A program made the position numbers and the translations under genes. A stretch of 64,000 nucleotides of DNA from positions 814,033 to 878,032 of the forward strand of contig NZ_CH724149.1 in the NCBI RefSeq assembly GCF_000153185.1, read 5' to 3'. Position 1 is the first letter of the stretch, and the number at the start of each line of letters is the position of its first letter. The notes under the pieces are model-generated. The model had not been told where the DNA came from. It made no database searches and worked only from the letters and a program-made list of their open reading frames with translations. This DNA is from Reinekea blandensis MED297 (GTDB lineage: Bacteria; Pseudomonadota; Gammaproteobacteria; Pseudomonadales; Natronospirillaceae). Positions 16,990 to 25,906 of this stretch are shown here, piece after piece.

Positions 16990-18597
16990 ATGTCATTGAC
17001 TGTTACTAATCCTATTTTACCTGGGTTCAATCCGGACCCGGCCATCTGCCGTGTAGGTGATGATTATTACATCGCAACATCGACGTTCGAATGGTTCCCG
17101 GGCGTGCAGATTTCGCACTCCCGCGATTTGAAAAACTGGCGGATTATTGCGCGACCGTTAAATCGTCCGTCACAGCTGAACATGTTGGGCAATCCGGACA
17201 GCGGTGGTGTCTGGGCACCTTGCCTGACCTATGCAGATGGCCAGTTCTGGTTGATTTTTACCGATGTGAAGCGTCAGCAGGGCAACTTTAAAGACGCCCA
17301 TAATTACCTGGTTACCTGTGAAACTATTGATGGGGAATGGTCCGATCCGGTATATCTGAACAGTTCCGGTTTTGATCCCTCGTTATTTCACGATGATGAC
17401 GGTCGCAAATGGTTGTTGAATATGGTTTGGGATTATCGTGCCGATCATCATCGTTTTGACGGGATTTTGTTGCAGGAGTTTGATCCAGTCGCTAACCAAT
17501 TAGTGGGTCCGATTGAAAACATCTTTAAAGGCAGCGCACGCGGGCTGGTGGAAGGGCCGCATCTGTATAAGCGTGACGGTTATTATTACCTGTTTACGGC
17601 GGAAGGTGGAACGGAGTACGCCCATGCCGAAACCATTGCTCGTTCCCGATCATTAACCGGGCCTTATGAAATGATGCCGGGTACACATTTGGTTACCACG
17701 ATCGATCACCCGGAAAACTATCTGCAACGCTGCGGCCACGGTTCGATCTGTGACACACCGGGAGGGGAGACGGTATTTGTGCATCTCACGAGTCGTCCAA
17801 TGCGAACCTCAGGTCGTTCTCCCATGGGTCGGGAAACCGCGATTCAGACATTGACCTGGATTGATGGTTGGCCTCGGCTCTCACAGGGCGGCGTGGCCCC
17901 TCAGACGGAAGTCGAGTTGCCGGTGATGGAGGAATATCCGCTGGCGCCGCTGGCAGACAGAATTACATTTGAAGAGGACTCACTCGACATTCGCTTTCAA
18001 TGGCTTCGTAACCCGTACCCGGAAGAGTTCATCGACCTGAAGAGCCGACCGGGGTACCTGCGTTTGGTTGGTTATGAGTCGTTGGGATCCTTGTTCCGCA
18101 GTTCGCTTGTCGCGGTGCGTCAGACGGATTTCAGCTATCAGGCCAGCACTCAGATCGATTTTCAACCGGAAGATTATCTGCAGCAGGCCGGACTGGTGTG
18201 CTATTACAACACCCATAAGTACCACTACTGCTATCTGAGCTTCGATGATGTGTCTCAACGTCGCCACCTGGCGATCATGAGCTGCAATGCGGGACCGACG
18301 TGGGATTCTGAGTTTCCTCAGTTCGAGGCGTTAAAAGCGATCGATATACCGCAGTCGGGTGAGCTTTATCTGCGGGCGGATGTTCGGTTTGATCGGCTGA
18401 TATTCTCGTGGTCAGCCGATGGTGAGCAGTGGCAATCGATACCGGTACGTCTGGATGCATCCATCCTATCAGATGAAGCCGGAACGGGTGCCGGGGCTAA
18501 CTTCACCGGTGCCTTCGTCGGCTTGGCTTGCCAGGATCTGTCCGGGCAGAAACGTCACGCCGACTTCCGGTACTTCGAGTACGTTAATCAACGGTGA
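16990..18597 (+). CDS. xynB: beta-xylosidase, glycoside hydrolase family 43
   Basis: A 535-residue enzyme with a five-bladed GH43 domain (about 1-310) and a C-terminal beta-sandwich (about 330-535), the arrangement of bacterial GH43 beta-D-xylosidases. The three catalytic residues are visible: D16 in FNPDPA (base), D129 in GFDPS (pKa modulator) and E188 in VEGPH (acid). It has no signal peptide, so it acts in the cytoplasm on imported xylo-oligosaccharides. It is the last gene of the importer operon, five bases after the second permease. Some activity on arabinofuranosides cannot be excluded. Confidence 0.93.
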   Translation: MSLTVTNPILPGFNPDPAICRVGDDYYIATSTFEWFPGVQISHSRDLKNWRIIARPLNRPSQLNMLGNPDSGGVWAPCLTYADGQFWLIFTDVKRQQGNFKDAHNYLVTCETIDGEWSDPVYLNSSGFDPSLFHDDDGRKWLLNMVWDYRADHHRFDGILLQEFDPVANQLVGPIENIFKGSARGLVEGPHLYKRDGYYYLFTAEGGTEYAHAETIARSRSLTGPYEMMPGTHLVTTIDHPENYLQRCGHGSICDTPGGETVFVHLTSRPMRTSGRSPMGRETAIQTLTWIDGWPRLSQGGVAPQTEVELPVMEEYPLAPLADRITFEEDSLDIRFQWLRNPYPEEFIDLKSRPGYLRLVGYESLGSLFRSSLVAVRQTDFSYQASTQIDFQPEDYLQQAGLVCYYNTHKYHYCYLSFDDVSQRRHLAIMSCNAGPTWDSEFPQFEALKAIDIPQSGELYLRADVRFDRLIFSWSADGEQWQSIPVRLDASILSDEAGTGAGANFTGAFVGLACQDLSGQKRHADFRYFEYVNQR

Positions 18598-18606
18598 CAG
18601 CAGAAT

Positions 18607-18629
18607 GGGCCGTTCGAGTCGGACGGCCC
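18607..18629. terminator. hairpin between xynB and the dioxygenase gene
   Basis: GGGCCGTTCG pairs with CGGACGGCCC around loop AGT (one T-G wobble), followed by TGTTTCGG. It lies between two convergent genes and probably ends the importer operon. Confidence 0.6.
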
Positions 18630-18639
18630 TGTTTCGGTG

Positions 18640-19437
18640 TTAGCTCGCAAAAGCTGATACCTGATGCCCCATCAGCGGCGCGTTGTAGATATTACCCAGC
18701 GTTTGGCCTCGGGCGGTGGCTGCGCCAGCAATCACATGCAATGGCAGCAGATGTTCCTCGCGTGGGTGACAGAACCGGGCATGAGGGGCTTTTACCCAGT
18801 CACTCATAGCCGCAAAAGCTTGCTCAGAAGGCTTTGCCAGGCTGTCCGTCAGCCACTGATCGAACTCAATGCTTTCTGCGGTCGCAGTGCCTTCACGGTC
18901 GATGTTGGCAAACTGCGATCGCAGATTGTGGAACGACAGTCCACTGCCCAAAATCAGTACATCGGCGGGTAATGCCTTGCCCAAGGCCTCGCCATAAGCC
19001 AAATGATAGCCCGGGTCCAGATTGGCGTTCAGGCTGACCTGTAGGACCGGTATATCGGCATCCGGGTACATCAGCATCAATGGCACAAAGGTCCCGTGGT
19101 CATAGCCGCGGGTCGGGTTGGCTTTGGCAGGTATCCCCGCGTCGTTCAACGATTGAATCAGCGTTTCTGCCAAGGCCGGAGCACCGGGTGCCGGATAGCG
19201 GATTTCGTAAGATTCCGGTGGGAACCCGTAATAATCGTACAGCATGTCCGGTGCCGGGGCTGTCGACACCTCAATGTCTCTGGTTTCCCAATGCGCCGTC
19301 ACCACAACAATGGCTGAAGGCTGGATAAGGTCCCTGCCGACACCTCTTAAAAAGGCCGTCAGCGATTGATGTGGTTTATGCCCCAGCAATGGTAATGGAC
19401 CGCCGCCGTGTGGAACAAAAAGAGTGGAATAGGCCAT
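18640..19437 (-). CDS. extradiol ring-cleavage dioxygenase, DODA/YgiD type (LigB family)
   Basis: A 265-residue non-heme metal enzyme. Histidines typical of class III extradiol dioxygenases are in place: H10 (PHGGGP), H49 (VTAHWE), H114 (YDHGTFVPL) and H170 (SGLSFHN). E. coli YgiD cleaves 4,5-DOPA and plant DODA makes betalamic acid, but the natural substrate in most bacteria is unknown. It stands alone, without a neighbouring aromatic pathway or an obvious regulator. Confidence 0.88.
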   Translation of the reverse strand: MAYSTLFVPHGGGPLPLLGHKPHQSLTAFLRGVGRDLIQPSAIVVVTAHWETRDIEVSTAPAPDMLYDYYGFPPESYEIRYPAPGAPALAETLIQSLNDAGIPAKANPTRGYDHGTFVPLMLMYPDADIPVLQVSLNANLDPGYHLAYGEALGKALPADVLILGSGLSFHNLRSQFANIDREGTATAESIEFDQWLTDSLAKPSEQAFAAMSDWVKAPHARFCHPREEHLLPLHVIAGAATARGQTLGNIYNAPLMGHQVSAFAS

Positions 19438-19760
19438 ATTGATGACTCCTGCGTGTTATTCCGATGATGAAAAGATAGTGCGAACCTTTGGATATGGATA
19501 GCGGAAGAATTGCAATGAGTCGTTGAATCTGGCTGATGGTTTCTTCAAAAAGACTGATGTTAATTAAGGCGGCCTTTTGCATAAGTCTGATCTGCCCTTA
19601 AGAGATCTCACCGTGATGTGGTTGTATAGGGCTGATCAAAGTCAGTGTGCGCTCTGGTTTTTATATGAGCAAATTGACAGGCCTGATGACCGGCGACAAG
19701 ATGGCGCAGCAGATAAGCCAGTGATTGCTGGCGCTTGCGACGTTTATTGAAGGGGTGGTG
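19438..19760. other. 323-base gap, no supported gene
   Basis: It should contain the dioxygenase promoter on the minus strand and the promoter of the plus-strand genes. A 19-codon plus frame at 19665-19724 exists but lacks a Shine-Dalgarno and has no supporting feature. No repeat or RNA structure stands out. Confidence 0.5.
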
Positions 19761-20162
19761 ATGGTTAGGGATAAGAAACTCGCCTATTTTGGAATTAAAT
19801 ATCATGCTGACCACCGCAATCGAGATCTCATTGAGGCGTTTTCCACGCATCGTAACGCCGCGGGCTTCGATACCTATTGTGTAGCGCGGGATCTGGAATG
19901 TTGGGGCGAACACGCGTGTGATGCTCAAACATTGATGGCTGAGATGTTTCATGTCATCGCGGCTGCCGATTTGGTGGTCATTGAGTTTTCTGAGAAAGGT
20001 GTTGGGCTTGGGATTGAGGCCGGGTATGCCAAATCGCTGAACAAACCCATTCTTGTGGTTGCAAAAAGAGGCATGAACGTCAGCAATACCTTATCGGGTA
20101 TCGCGTCGTCCATTCAGTTCTATGATGACGTGGATGAGGTTGATTTCACCGGCCAGATTTAA
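19761..20162 (+). CDS. nucleoside 2-deoxyribosyltransferase-like protein
   Basis: A 133-residue cytosolic protein. The segments LVVIEFSEKGVGLGIEAGYA and NKPILVV match the core of the nucleoside 2-deoxyribosyltransferase-like (Rossmann-type) family, in which a glutamate in a G-E-G/Y context is the nucleophile. Members include DNA-base exchange enzymes and many uncharacterised nucleotide-binding proteins. I took ATG 19761, directly after AAGGGGTGGTG; the frame is open further upstream but without a better signal. It lies 19 bases before the acetyltransferase gene, so the two are probably co-transcribed. Confidence 0.65.
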   Translation: MVRDKKLAYFGIKYHADHRNRDLIEAFSTHRNAAGFDTYCVARDLECWGEHACDAQTLMAEMFHVIAAADLVVIEFSEKGVGLGIEAGYAKSLNKPILVVAKRGMNVSNTLSGIASSIQFYDDVDEVDFTGQI

Positions 20163-20181
20163 CGGATTATGCGAGGTTGAT

Positions 20182-20634
20182 ATGAACATTCGTACAATGA
20201 CACTTAAGGATCGAGAGGTTTGGGCTGAGATGCGCTCCAGTCTCTGGCCCGAGTTCGATGAAGATCACACCCCGGAGCTGGATAAATACTTTGCCGGGCA
20301 GAGCCGTGATGTCACTGAGGCGTTTATTGCTGAAGTCGACGGGCAAGCGGCCGGGTTCATCGAATTAAACATCCGAAATTATGCCGAAGGCAGTCACGAG
20401 CCAGCTGTGCCTTATGTTGAAGCCTGGTATGTGGCATCTGAGTTCAGAGGCCAAGGTCTGGGAAAACAACTCATGGCTCGGGCTGAACAATGGGCGCTGG
20501 AGCGTGGTTACATTGAGCTGGCAAGTGATACTGATGAGTGGAACGCGTACAGCATTGAACAACACACGAAATTAGGTTTTAAGGAAACCGGTCGCGTGGT
20601 CTGTTTTCTTAAGACATTGACGAAGAAACCATAA
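20182..20634 (+). CDS. aminoglycoside 6'-N-acetyltransferase-like GNAT protein
   Basis: A 150-residue GNAT acetyltransferase. The acetyl-CoA loop R89-G-Q-G-L-G94 is present. The pattern VEAWYV, then RAEQWALERGY, ELASDT, LGFKETGRVVCFLKTL is the one I know from the AAC(6')-I group of aminoglycoside-modifying enzymes, and the length fits. Whether it confers resistance is unknown; chromosomal AAC(6')-like proteins may serve other amines. It follows the deoxyribosyltransferase-like gene closely. Nothing mobile is seen nearby. Confidence 0.75.
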   Translation: MNIRTMTLKDREVWAEMRSSLWPEFDEDHTPELDKYFAGQSRDVTEAFIAEVDGQAAGFIELNIRNYAEGSHEPAVPYVEAWYVASEFRGQGLGKQLMARAEQWALERGYIELASDTDEWNAYSIEQHTKLGFKETGRVVCFLKTLTKKP

Positions 20635-20710
20635 AAGGGCATGTCACGGATCGGCGTGACCTGATTATTTGACACGACTATTTTTAGAACCGTTATTGGA
20701 GACCGTATCG

Positions 20711-21274
20711 ATGACCGAAAGAGAGAAAATGATCGCCGGTGAAATGTATGACCCCGGTGATCCGGAGCTGAAAGAAATGCGGCGAAGCGCGCGTTTGTTA
20801 ACCGATCAGTTCAATGCGACATCGGTACTTGACAGAGAGCGACGGGAAGAACTGTTGAAAACGCTGTTTGGGAGTACTGGTGAGCGGTTGTTTATCGAGC
20901 CAACATTTAACTGTGACTATGGCTGCAATATTCATGTTGGTGAAAGCTTCTATGCGAACTTTGGCTGCGTCATCTTGGATGTTGCTGAAGTACGTATTGG
21001 TGACAACTGCATGATCGCACCCAATGTTGGCATCTATACCGCAACGCACCCGATTGACCCTGTTGAACGAAACAGCGGACTCGAACTGGCCGCGCCGATT
21101 ACAATTGGCGATAACTGTTGGATTGGCGGCAACGCCGTCATTAATCCCGGCGTCACGCTGGGTGATAATGTCGTTGTTGCGTCCGGGGCTGTGGTCACGA
21201 AAAGTTTCGGCGACAATGTGGTGATTGGTGGGAACCCGGCCAAGGTAATCAAGCACATAGAGGTGACGGCCTGA
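20711..21274 (+). CDS. maa: maltose/galactoside O-acetyltransferase (hexapeptide family)
   Basis: A 187-residue left-handed beta-helix acetyltransferase. The N-terminal [20 protein letters not shown] is the typical Maa/LacA lead. The catalytic histidine is H113 in ATHPIDP, and hexapeptide repeats fill residues 70-180. Such enzymes acetylate maltose, glucose or galactosides with acetyl-CoA. I chose ATG 20711, after TTGGAGA, and not a codon 14 residues upstream. It ends in a strong terminator. The exact sugar is unknown. Confidence 0.9.
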   Translation: MTEREKMIAGEMYDPGDPELKEMRRSARLLTDQFNATSVLDRERREELLKTLFGSTGERLFIEPTFNCDYGCNIHVGESFYANFGCVILDVAEVRIGDNCMIAPNVGIYTATHPIDPVERNSGLELAAPITIGDNCWIGGNAVINPGVTLGDNVVVASGAVVTKSFGDNVVIGGNPAKVIKHIEVTA

Positions 21275-21340
21275 TCAGGCTGGTTGTTCGAGCCGCGATT
21301 CTTAAACAGATAGCCCGCCGTTTAACTGTCAGTTGAAACA

Positions 21341-21371
21341 GAGAAAGCTCAGTCTCCTGAGCTTTCTCTTT
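21341..21371. terminator. rho-independent terminator after maa
   Basis: GAGAAAGCTCAG and CTGAGCTTTCTC form a perfect 12-bp stem with loop TCTC, followed by TTTC. It also lies just past the end of the convergent lipoprotein gene and may serve both. Confidence 0.75.
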
Positions 21372-21392
21372 CATCGTGACTTGTTCGGTTTG

Positions 21393-23729
21393 TCAATCCA
21401 GCAGTTCACCGCCGTCTTTGATCGTCCAGTTAAAATCGTTGATTAAGATATCTCGTGCTGCTTTTGCGGCCGCGGAGTATTGAATGTTGCCAAAGCTAAT
21501 CTCTAAGTCTTCAACCAGTTCTGGGTTTTGGCTCCAGGCGATGAGTAGCTTGTCGTAGTTTTCGGTTGAGAATGCGCTGTTGTTGTCAAAAAACTGTGTC
21601 GCATTGGTCGCGTTTTTCAGATTCCAACGGCTGATGTCCTGATTGAATAGCGTGCCTTTAAATACAGCATTCATATCGCGAACATTCGACACATCCCAGT
21701 CGCCAATATCCTGATTGAAGGTATTGGCGCCGTTAAACATCGTTCTCATGCTGGTGACGTTTGATACATCCCAATTGCCGATGTCCTGGTTAAAAGCATC
21801 CGCGTTTTCGAACATCTTACGCATATTGCTGGCGTTACTCACCTCCCACTGTCCTATGGGTTGGTTGAAGGCTCGAGCTGCTAAAAACATTTCTTCAAAG
21901 TTACCCACATTGGAAACATCCCAGGTCGATATATCGCTGTTAAAGTTATTTGCTCGGCTGAACGTTCCTTTCAACGAGTGAACACGCGACAGGTCTGGGG
22001 CATCGGTAGCGAGTATTACCAGGTCTTCAGTGTTGGCATACGCATAGGTCATAGACTGCCAAGACCGCTGGCCCCATTGTTCGATGGTCAACAGCTTTTT
22101 CGGATCGTCCGTCAAGGGGAGTGGGTAATCCCCGGTGATGGATACCGTATAGGTGCCAGCGGTGCTGTAGGTATGGGTGATGGTTTCCGAGAGGTTCTCA
22201 TCCGTTGAGCCGTCGCCCCAGTCCACACTGAAGTTATAGCCGTTTGAGTTGTTCACCTTAAGGGAGATCTGATTATCGTCGCTGCTGCCCGAGTTGTCGG
22301 TTTTCCAAGTAGTGATATAGGGGGTTTGCTGAACGATGTTGAAATCGATCAGCGCCGTGTCACTGCCAAAGGTGTTGCTTGCTGTCACCGTTGCCTGGGA
22401 GAAGCCCGCCGTTGTCGGAATGCCTTGTAGGTTACACGCCATGCCGTTCCCCGCACGACTGATGGTGATTCCGTCTGGCAAACCTGTCGCTTCACATTGA
22501 TCAATGCTGTTGCCGTTGTTTGTTAAAGCATCCTCAAACGTTTGCCCGGTGTAAAATTGAATGGCTTGATCATCGATTTTTGGGAAAAGTTCAGCGATTG
22601 AGTTGAAGTCATTGATCGTCCAGCCATGGTCGTTAATCAGCGCGTTTCTGGCGGCTTCGGCATTTGGCGTGAAACGTGAGTCGACATCGAGTGTCACATT
22701 CGGCTGAACCGTCTGTTCAGACCAGCTCAGCAACAACCGATCGTAGTTTTCGATGGATAAATCGGCATAGGAAAACATTCCGTTCATGTCCTTCACGTTT
22801 TCGATGTCCCAGTTGCTCAGGTCCTGATCAAAATAGGAGTCGGCAAACATAAACGCCATGTCGGTTGCCGCTGAGGTATCCCAGGTGCTGACATCCTGAT
22901 TAAAGGCCTCATTGAAGGTAAACATGCTGCGAAAGCTCGTGACCTGAGAGAAGTTGGGCGTACTGAGGTCGTTGATGCTGAGGTTATTCGCATTCGGGAA
23001 CGCTTGTTCCATGGACGCCCAGAATCGGTTCCCCCATTGCTCAACACTTAGCAGTTTGCTGGCGTCAGAGTTATCAATGAAGAGTTCATCCTCAATACTC
23101 AGTTCAAAGTCAAAGTAGGGGGCCGGATATAGGCCGGAGATGGTGACCGTGTAGGTACCCGGTTGAACGTATTGGTGCGTGATGTCTTTGGTGACGTTTT
23201 TGTCTGAGGTGCCGTCACCCCAGTCGACTGTGAAGTTGTAGTCGAGGTTTGGATTGGTTTGCAGCGTGATCTCATCGTTGGCACTGATGCCCGATTCGAC
23301 GTCGGTATCCCAAGTGGTAATGAAGGCGGTTGGCTCTTCGACCTGATAGGTCACGGTAAGGGTATCTTCGCCGGCGTCGTTCGTGGCGATGATGTCGGCG
23401 CTTTCCAGTTCGGTCGCTTCGGTGGCCGTACCGGTCACCTCACAGGTGTCGCCATTGGCTGACACCGAGACAACAAAGCCTTGCGGCAGGTCAGCGACAC
23501 AGCTTGTCAGGCTGCCGCCGCCGTTGTTGATCAGCTCGGCCTCAACGATCTGTCCTCGGATCAGCGTCAGATCATCCAGCGCCTGGAATGATGGGGCTTG
23601 CAATGGCGTGTCGTTAGCATCGGCGGCGTCGCTGCTTTCGGAGTTACAGGCAGTTAAAACTAAGCTACCGGCAAAAACCAGCAACAGGGCGGCAAGCGGG
23701 TTTCCTTTTGATTGTCGTATAGGTTCCAT
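21393..23729 (-). CDS. large lipoprotein with duplicated Ig-PKD-DUF285 modules
   Basis: A 778-residue precursor. Residues 1-27 are a lipoprotein signal with lipobox LTAC; C28 would be lipidated. Two copies of a three-part module follow. Copy 1 has an Ig/putative-cadherin-like part at about 46-130, a PKD-like part with VDWGDGTSD at about 134-200, and DUF285 (BspA-type) repeats to about 340. Copy 2 has the same parts at about 386-466, 470-535 and 590-715. The repeats read FNQDIGNWDVSNVTSM with variations, the known 25-residue surface-protein repeat. Both copies close with LIND..WTI. BspA-like proteins bind matrix or host surfaces; the role here is unknown. I rejected a start 44 codons upstream because the signal begins at 23729. 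Confidence 0.88.
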   Translation of the reverse strand: MEPIRQSKGNPLAALLLVFAGSLVLTACNSESSDAADANDTPLQAPSFQALDDLTLIRGQIVEAELINNGGGSLTSCVADLPQGFVVSVSANGDTCEVTGTATEATELESADIIATNDAGEDTLTVTYQVEEPTAFITTWDTDVESGISANDEITLQTNPNLDYNFTVDWGDGTSDKNVTKDITHQYVQPGTYTVTISGLYPAPYFDFELSIEDELFIDNSDASKLLSVEQWGNRFWASMEQAFPNANNLSINDLSTPNFSQVTSFRSMFTFNEAFNQDVSTWDTSAATDMAFMFADSYFDQDLSNWDIENVKDMNGMFSYADLSIENYDRLLLSWSEQTVQPNVTLDVDSRFTPNAEAARNALINDHGWTINDFNSIAELFPKIDDQAIQFYTGQTFEDALTNNGNSIDQCEATGLPDGITISRAGNGMACNLQGIPTTAGFSQATVTASNTFGSDTALIDFNIVQQTPYITTWKTDNSGSSDDNQISLKVNNSNGYNFSVDWGDGSTDENLSETITHTYSTAGTYTVSITGDYPLPLTDDPKKLLTIEQWGQRSWQSMTYAYANTEDLVILATDAPDLSRVHSLKGTFSRANNFNSDISTWDVSNVGNFEEMFLAARAFNQPIGQWEVSNASNMRKMFENADAFNQDIGNWDVSNVTSMRTMFNGANTFNQDIGDWDVSNVRDMNAVFKGTLFNQDISRWNLKNATNATQFFDNNSAFSTENYDKLLIAWSQNPELVEDLEISFGNIQYSAAAKAARDILINDFNWTIKDGGELLD

Positions 23730-24077
23730 TGGGGGACTCTCTGTTTTTTTGATGTTGGTATCCGAGTAACGAACGAGCCTGGCCAGTTGGATGCAAGCGC
23801 GGATGATTTTTACAGTCCGATGTCGCGAAGGGCGATTCTGGACTCCATTGGCCTGGTTCATTCATCAGTTTGCGTCAGACGGTAGAGATTCCTGATCAAC
23901 TGGACAACCCGACAGATGTTGGGGTCGGTGGCCGGCCTAGGCCTGTGGCTGTGGATGGTTCACTTGCTGACCTTTTGGTTATAGACCTGCGACCTTTTTA
24001 TGCCAGACAATTGAGTTTCCGGTCGTTGGCCCCTATAACAGGGCCGATGCCCGTCGACATTCAGAGGATTCGCCAGA
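23730..24077. other. 348-base divergent gap between the lipoprotein and PhyH genes
   Basis: It holds no supported gene. It must contain both promoters; I could not fix a convincing -35/-10 pair. AGAGGA at 24063-24068 is the Shine-Dalgarno of the TTG-started PhyH gene. Confidence 0.5.
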
Positions 24078-24842
24078 TTGAACGCACCATCGCTTACCGC
24101 GCAACAGATTGAGCAGTTTCGTCAGCAGGGATTCCTGATTCTCAGTGGCGCAGGGTCCGATTTATTGACACGGTTTCGATACCTCGCCGAACAGGAGCAC
24201 CGTCAACCGACTGAGCCCTGGGAGCTGGAGGCCAAACTGGGTTATCCGGGGGCGCCGGAATCGACCGAACAACCCGGCGGCGACACGGTTCGTCGACTGT
24301 TACAGGCTACGAGCCGCCAATCTGAGTGGCAGCAATGGGCGACCTCAAAAGCGGTTGGGCAATGGTTGCGCTCGGTGATGAACACCGATGCCGTCCACCT
24401 GAACCCCAACCATCATAATTGTCTGATGACCAAATCGCCTCAGTATTCCAGCGATACCGGTTGGCATCAGGACATACGCTATTGGCATTTTCAAAAACCT
24501 GAGTTGGTCAGTGTCTGGTTTGCGTTGGGTGAGGAGTCGAACCACAACGGTGGGCTGGTGGTGATTCCGGGCAGCCATCAAGCCGAGTTTTCTGAACATC
24601 AGTTTGATGATCAGCGCTTTTTTCTCGAGGTGGACGCTAACCGTGAGTGGTTGGATCGTGCCCAGGTTTTGCACCTGAATGCCGGCGACATTCTGCTCTT
24701 TGACGCCCGGCTGTTGCATCGCGCGAGCCGAAATCATACCGATCAGACCAAACTCTCGTTGGTGTTTACCTATCGGGCGGCCGATAACGCGCCATTGCCC
24801 GAAACGCGATCCGCACGCTTGCCGGAGCTTGCCGTTCAGTAA
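24078..24842 (+). CDS. phytanoyl-CoA dioxygenase (PhyH) family protein
   Basis: A 254-residue Fe(II)/2-oxoglutarate-dependent dioxygenase. The iron ligands are H130 and D132 in WHQDIRYW and H214 in LLHRASRN; a downstream basic residue would hold 2-oxoglutarate. The VVIPGSH segment is typical of the family, which hydroxylates many small molecules. The substrate is not predictable. The start is TTG 24078, with AGAGGA nine bases upstream and no ATG before the conserved N-terminus. Its stop overlaps the stop of the convergent attH-like gene by seven bases. Confidence 0.87.
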   Translation: MNAPSLTAQQIEQFRQQGFLILSGAGSDLLTRFRYLAEQEHRQPTEPWELEAKLGYPGAPESTEQPGGDTVRRLLQATSRQSEWQQWATSKAVGQWLRSVMNTDAVHLNPNHHNCLMTKSPQYSSDTGWHQDIRYWHFQKPELVSVWFALGEESNHNGGLVVIPGSHQAEFSEHQFDDQRFFLEVDANREWLDRAQVLHLNAGDILLFDARLLHRASRNHTDQTKLSLVFTYRAADNAPLPETRSARLPELAVQ

Positions 24843-25906
24843 CCGGTCAGTTCCATGTAGCCTTTCCCCTGGTGGCTGCCCGTCACCGACACCGGGCCTT
24901 CCCAATAAGGAAACAGCGTATCGAGCCAATGATCCGCGCGCGGAGCGCTGACTTCAATGTCGACCTTATGCGCCGGAACCTCAATGGACCAACGCAGTGG
25001 CATTTTCCGGGTTCCGGCCCGGGTGGAAACATCGGTTTCACCTTTCGACGACAGCGTGATCTGATCGCCGCTGAGACTGGAAAAACGCCCGTCAGGGGTT
25101 ACCCAGATGCCATTGAGTGTGTTGGGTGCTTGAGTATCCCGTAGCTGATATACCATCAGCGCATCACCCGAGCTCAGATGCAGTGAAAACCAGTCCCAAC
25201 CGGGTTGGCTGGGCGCCAAGGGCTGAGAGCTCCACTCCCGATCCAGCCAGCCAGAGCCGGTGACTTGAAAGGTGTTTCCGTTATGTTGTATCTGCCCGGC
25301 AATATCGATGTGAGGCTGGCTGTAATAGGCACTGGCCTGGCCGCTGGGCGCTTTCTGGGAATAACCGTTGTCGCCTTGCAGTACCCAGGGCGTTTGGCTG
25401 GAGAGGTCCAGCTCCACGCGCGTTTCACTGACCGTAAAAACCAATGTACCGGGTAGCGGTTCGGTACCCGTGCCGAGCCATTGCCAGTCATCGAGCCAGG
25501 CGTCGAAACGGCCTTCAGCGGTCAGCTCCACGCCAGCTTGGCTGATGCCACCACGGGCAAATCGCTCGTCATAAACATGGTTTTCGGGCGTGCTTAAGGC
25601 CGCGTGTGCCATCCAGGCCTGAGTGCTTTGCCAACCGCCAGGGTCCGGTTCCGGTCGCAAAGACTGGCGAAACAACGTCCAGTGGATGCCCCAATGCTGG
25701 CCGTCTTCGTCGGTCAGGTTGGCCGTCAGATACCACCATTCGATGCGGTAATCCGGGTGTGGGAGATGATCCGCCGGGAAGCTCAGTTCGAGCCCCGGAC
25801 TCACCTGCGTAAAACCGGAGGCGTCGCTGCGCAGCAGATTGAACTCGTTGTCAGCGACTGCGGTGGTGCACAACAGCCCGATGAATAATGCAATGGCGGT
25901 TTTCAT
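24836..25906 (-). CDS. AttH-like lipocalin-domain protein (CrtC/DUF2006 family)
   Basis: A 356-residue periplasmic protein with a signal peptide at 1-18 (cut at AVA-DN). The pattern DYRIEWWYLTANL, then WGIHWTLFRQ, and later SGWLDREWSSQPL and WDWFSLHL is that of the AttH/CrtC lipocalin-like family, which also gave its name to hydroxyneurosporene synthase. Here it is the third gene of an ABC operon, the position of AttH in AttEFGH systems, so it is likely a partner of the exporter rather than a carotenoid enzyme. ATG 25906 follows GGGAGG and overlaps the permease stop as ATGA. Confidence 0.88.
   Translation of the reverse strand: MKTAIALFIGLLCTTAVADNEFNLLRSDASGFTQVSPGLELSFPADHLPHPDYRIEWWYLTANLTDEDGQHWGIHWTLFRQSLRPEPDPGGWQSTQAWMAHAALSTPENHVYDERFARGGISQAGVELTAEGRFDAWLDDWQWLGTGTEPLPGTLVFTVSETRVELDLSSQTPWVLQGDNGYSQKAPSGQASAYYSQPHIDIAGQIQHNGNTFQVTGSGWLDREWSSQPLAPSQPGWDWFSLHLSSGDALMVYQLRDTQAPNTLNGIWVTPDGRFSSLSGDQITLSSKGETDVSTRAGTRKMPLRWSIEVPAHKVDIEVSAPRADHWLDTLFPYWEGPVSVTGSHQGKGYMELTGY

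Noticed and set aside
19665-19724. 19-codon frame before the deoxyribosyltransferase-like gene
   Set aside because: No ribosome binding site and no sign of conservation.
24345-24929. 194-residue minus frame over the PhyH gene
   Set aside because: Overlaps a gene with intact catalytic residues; no start signal.
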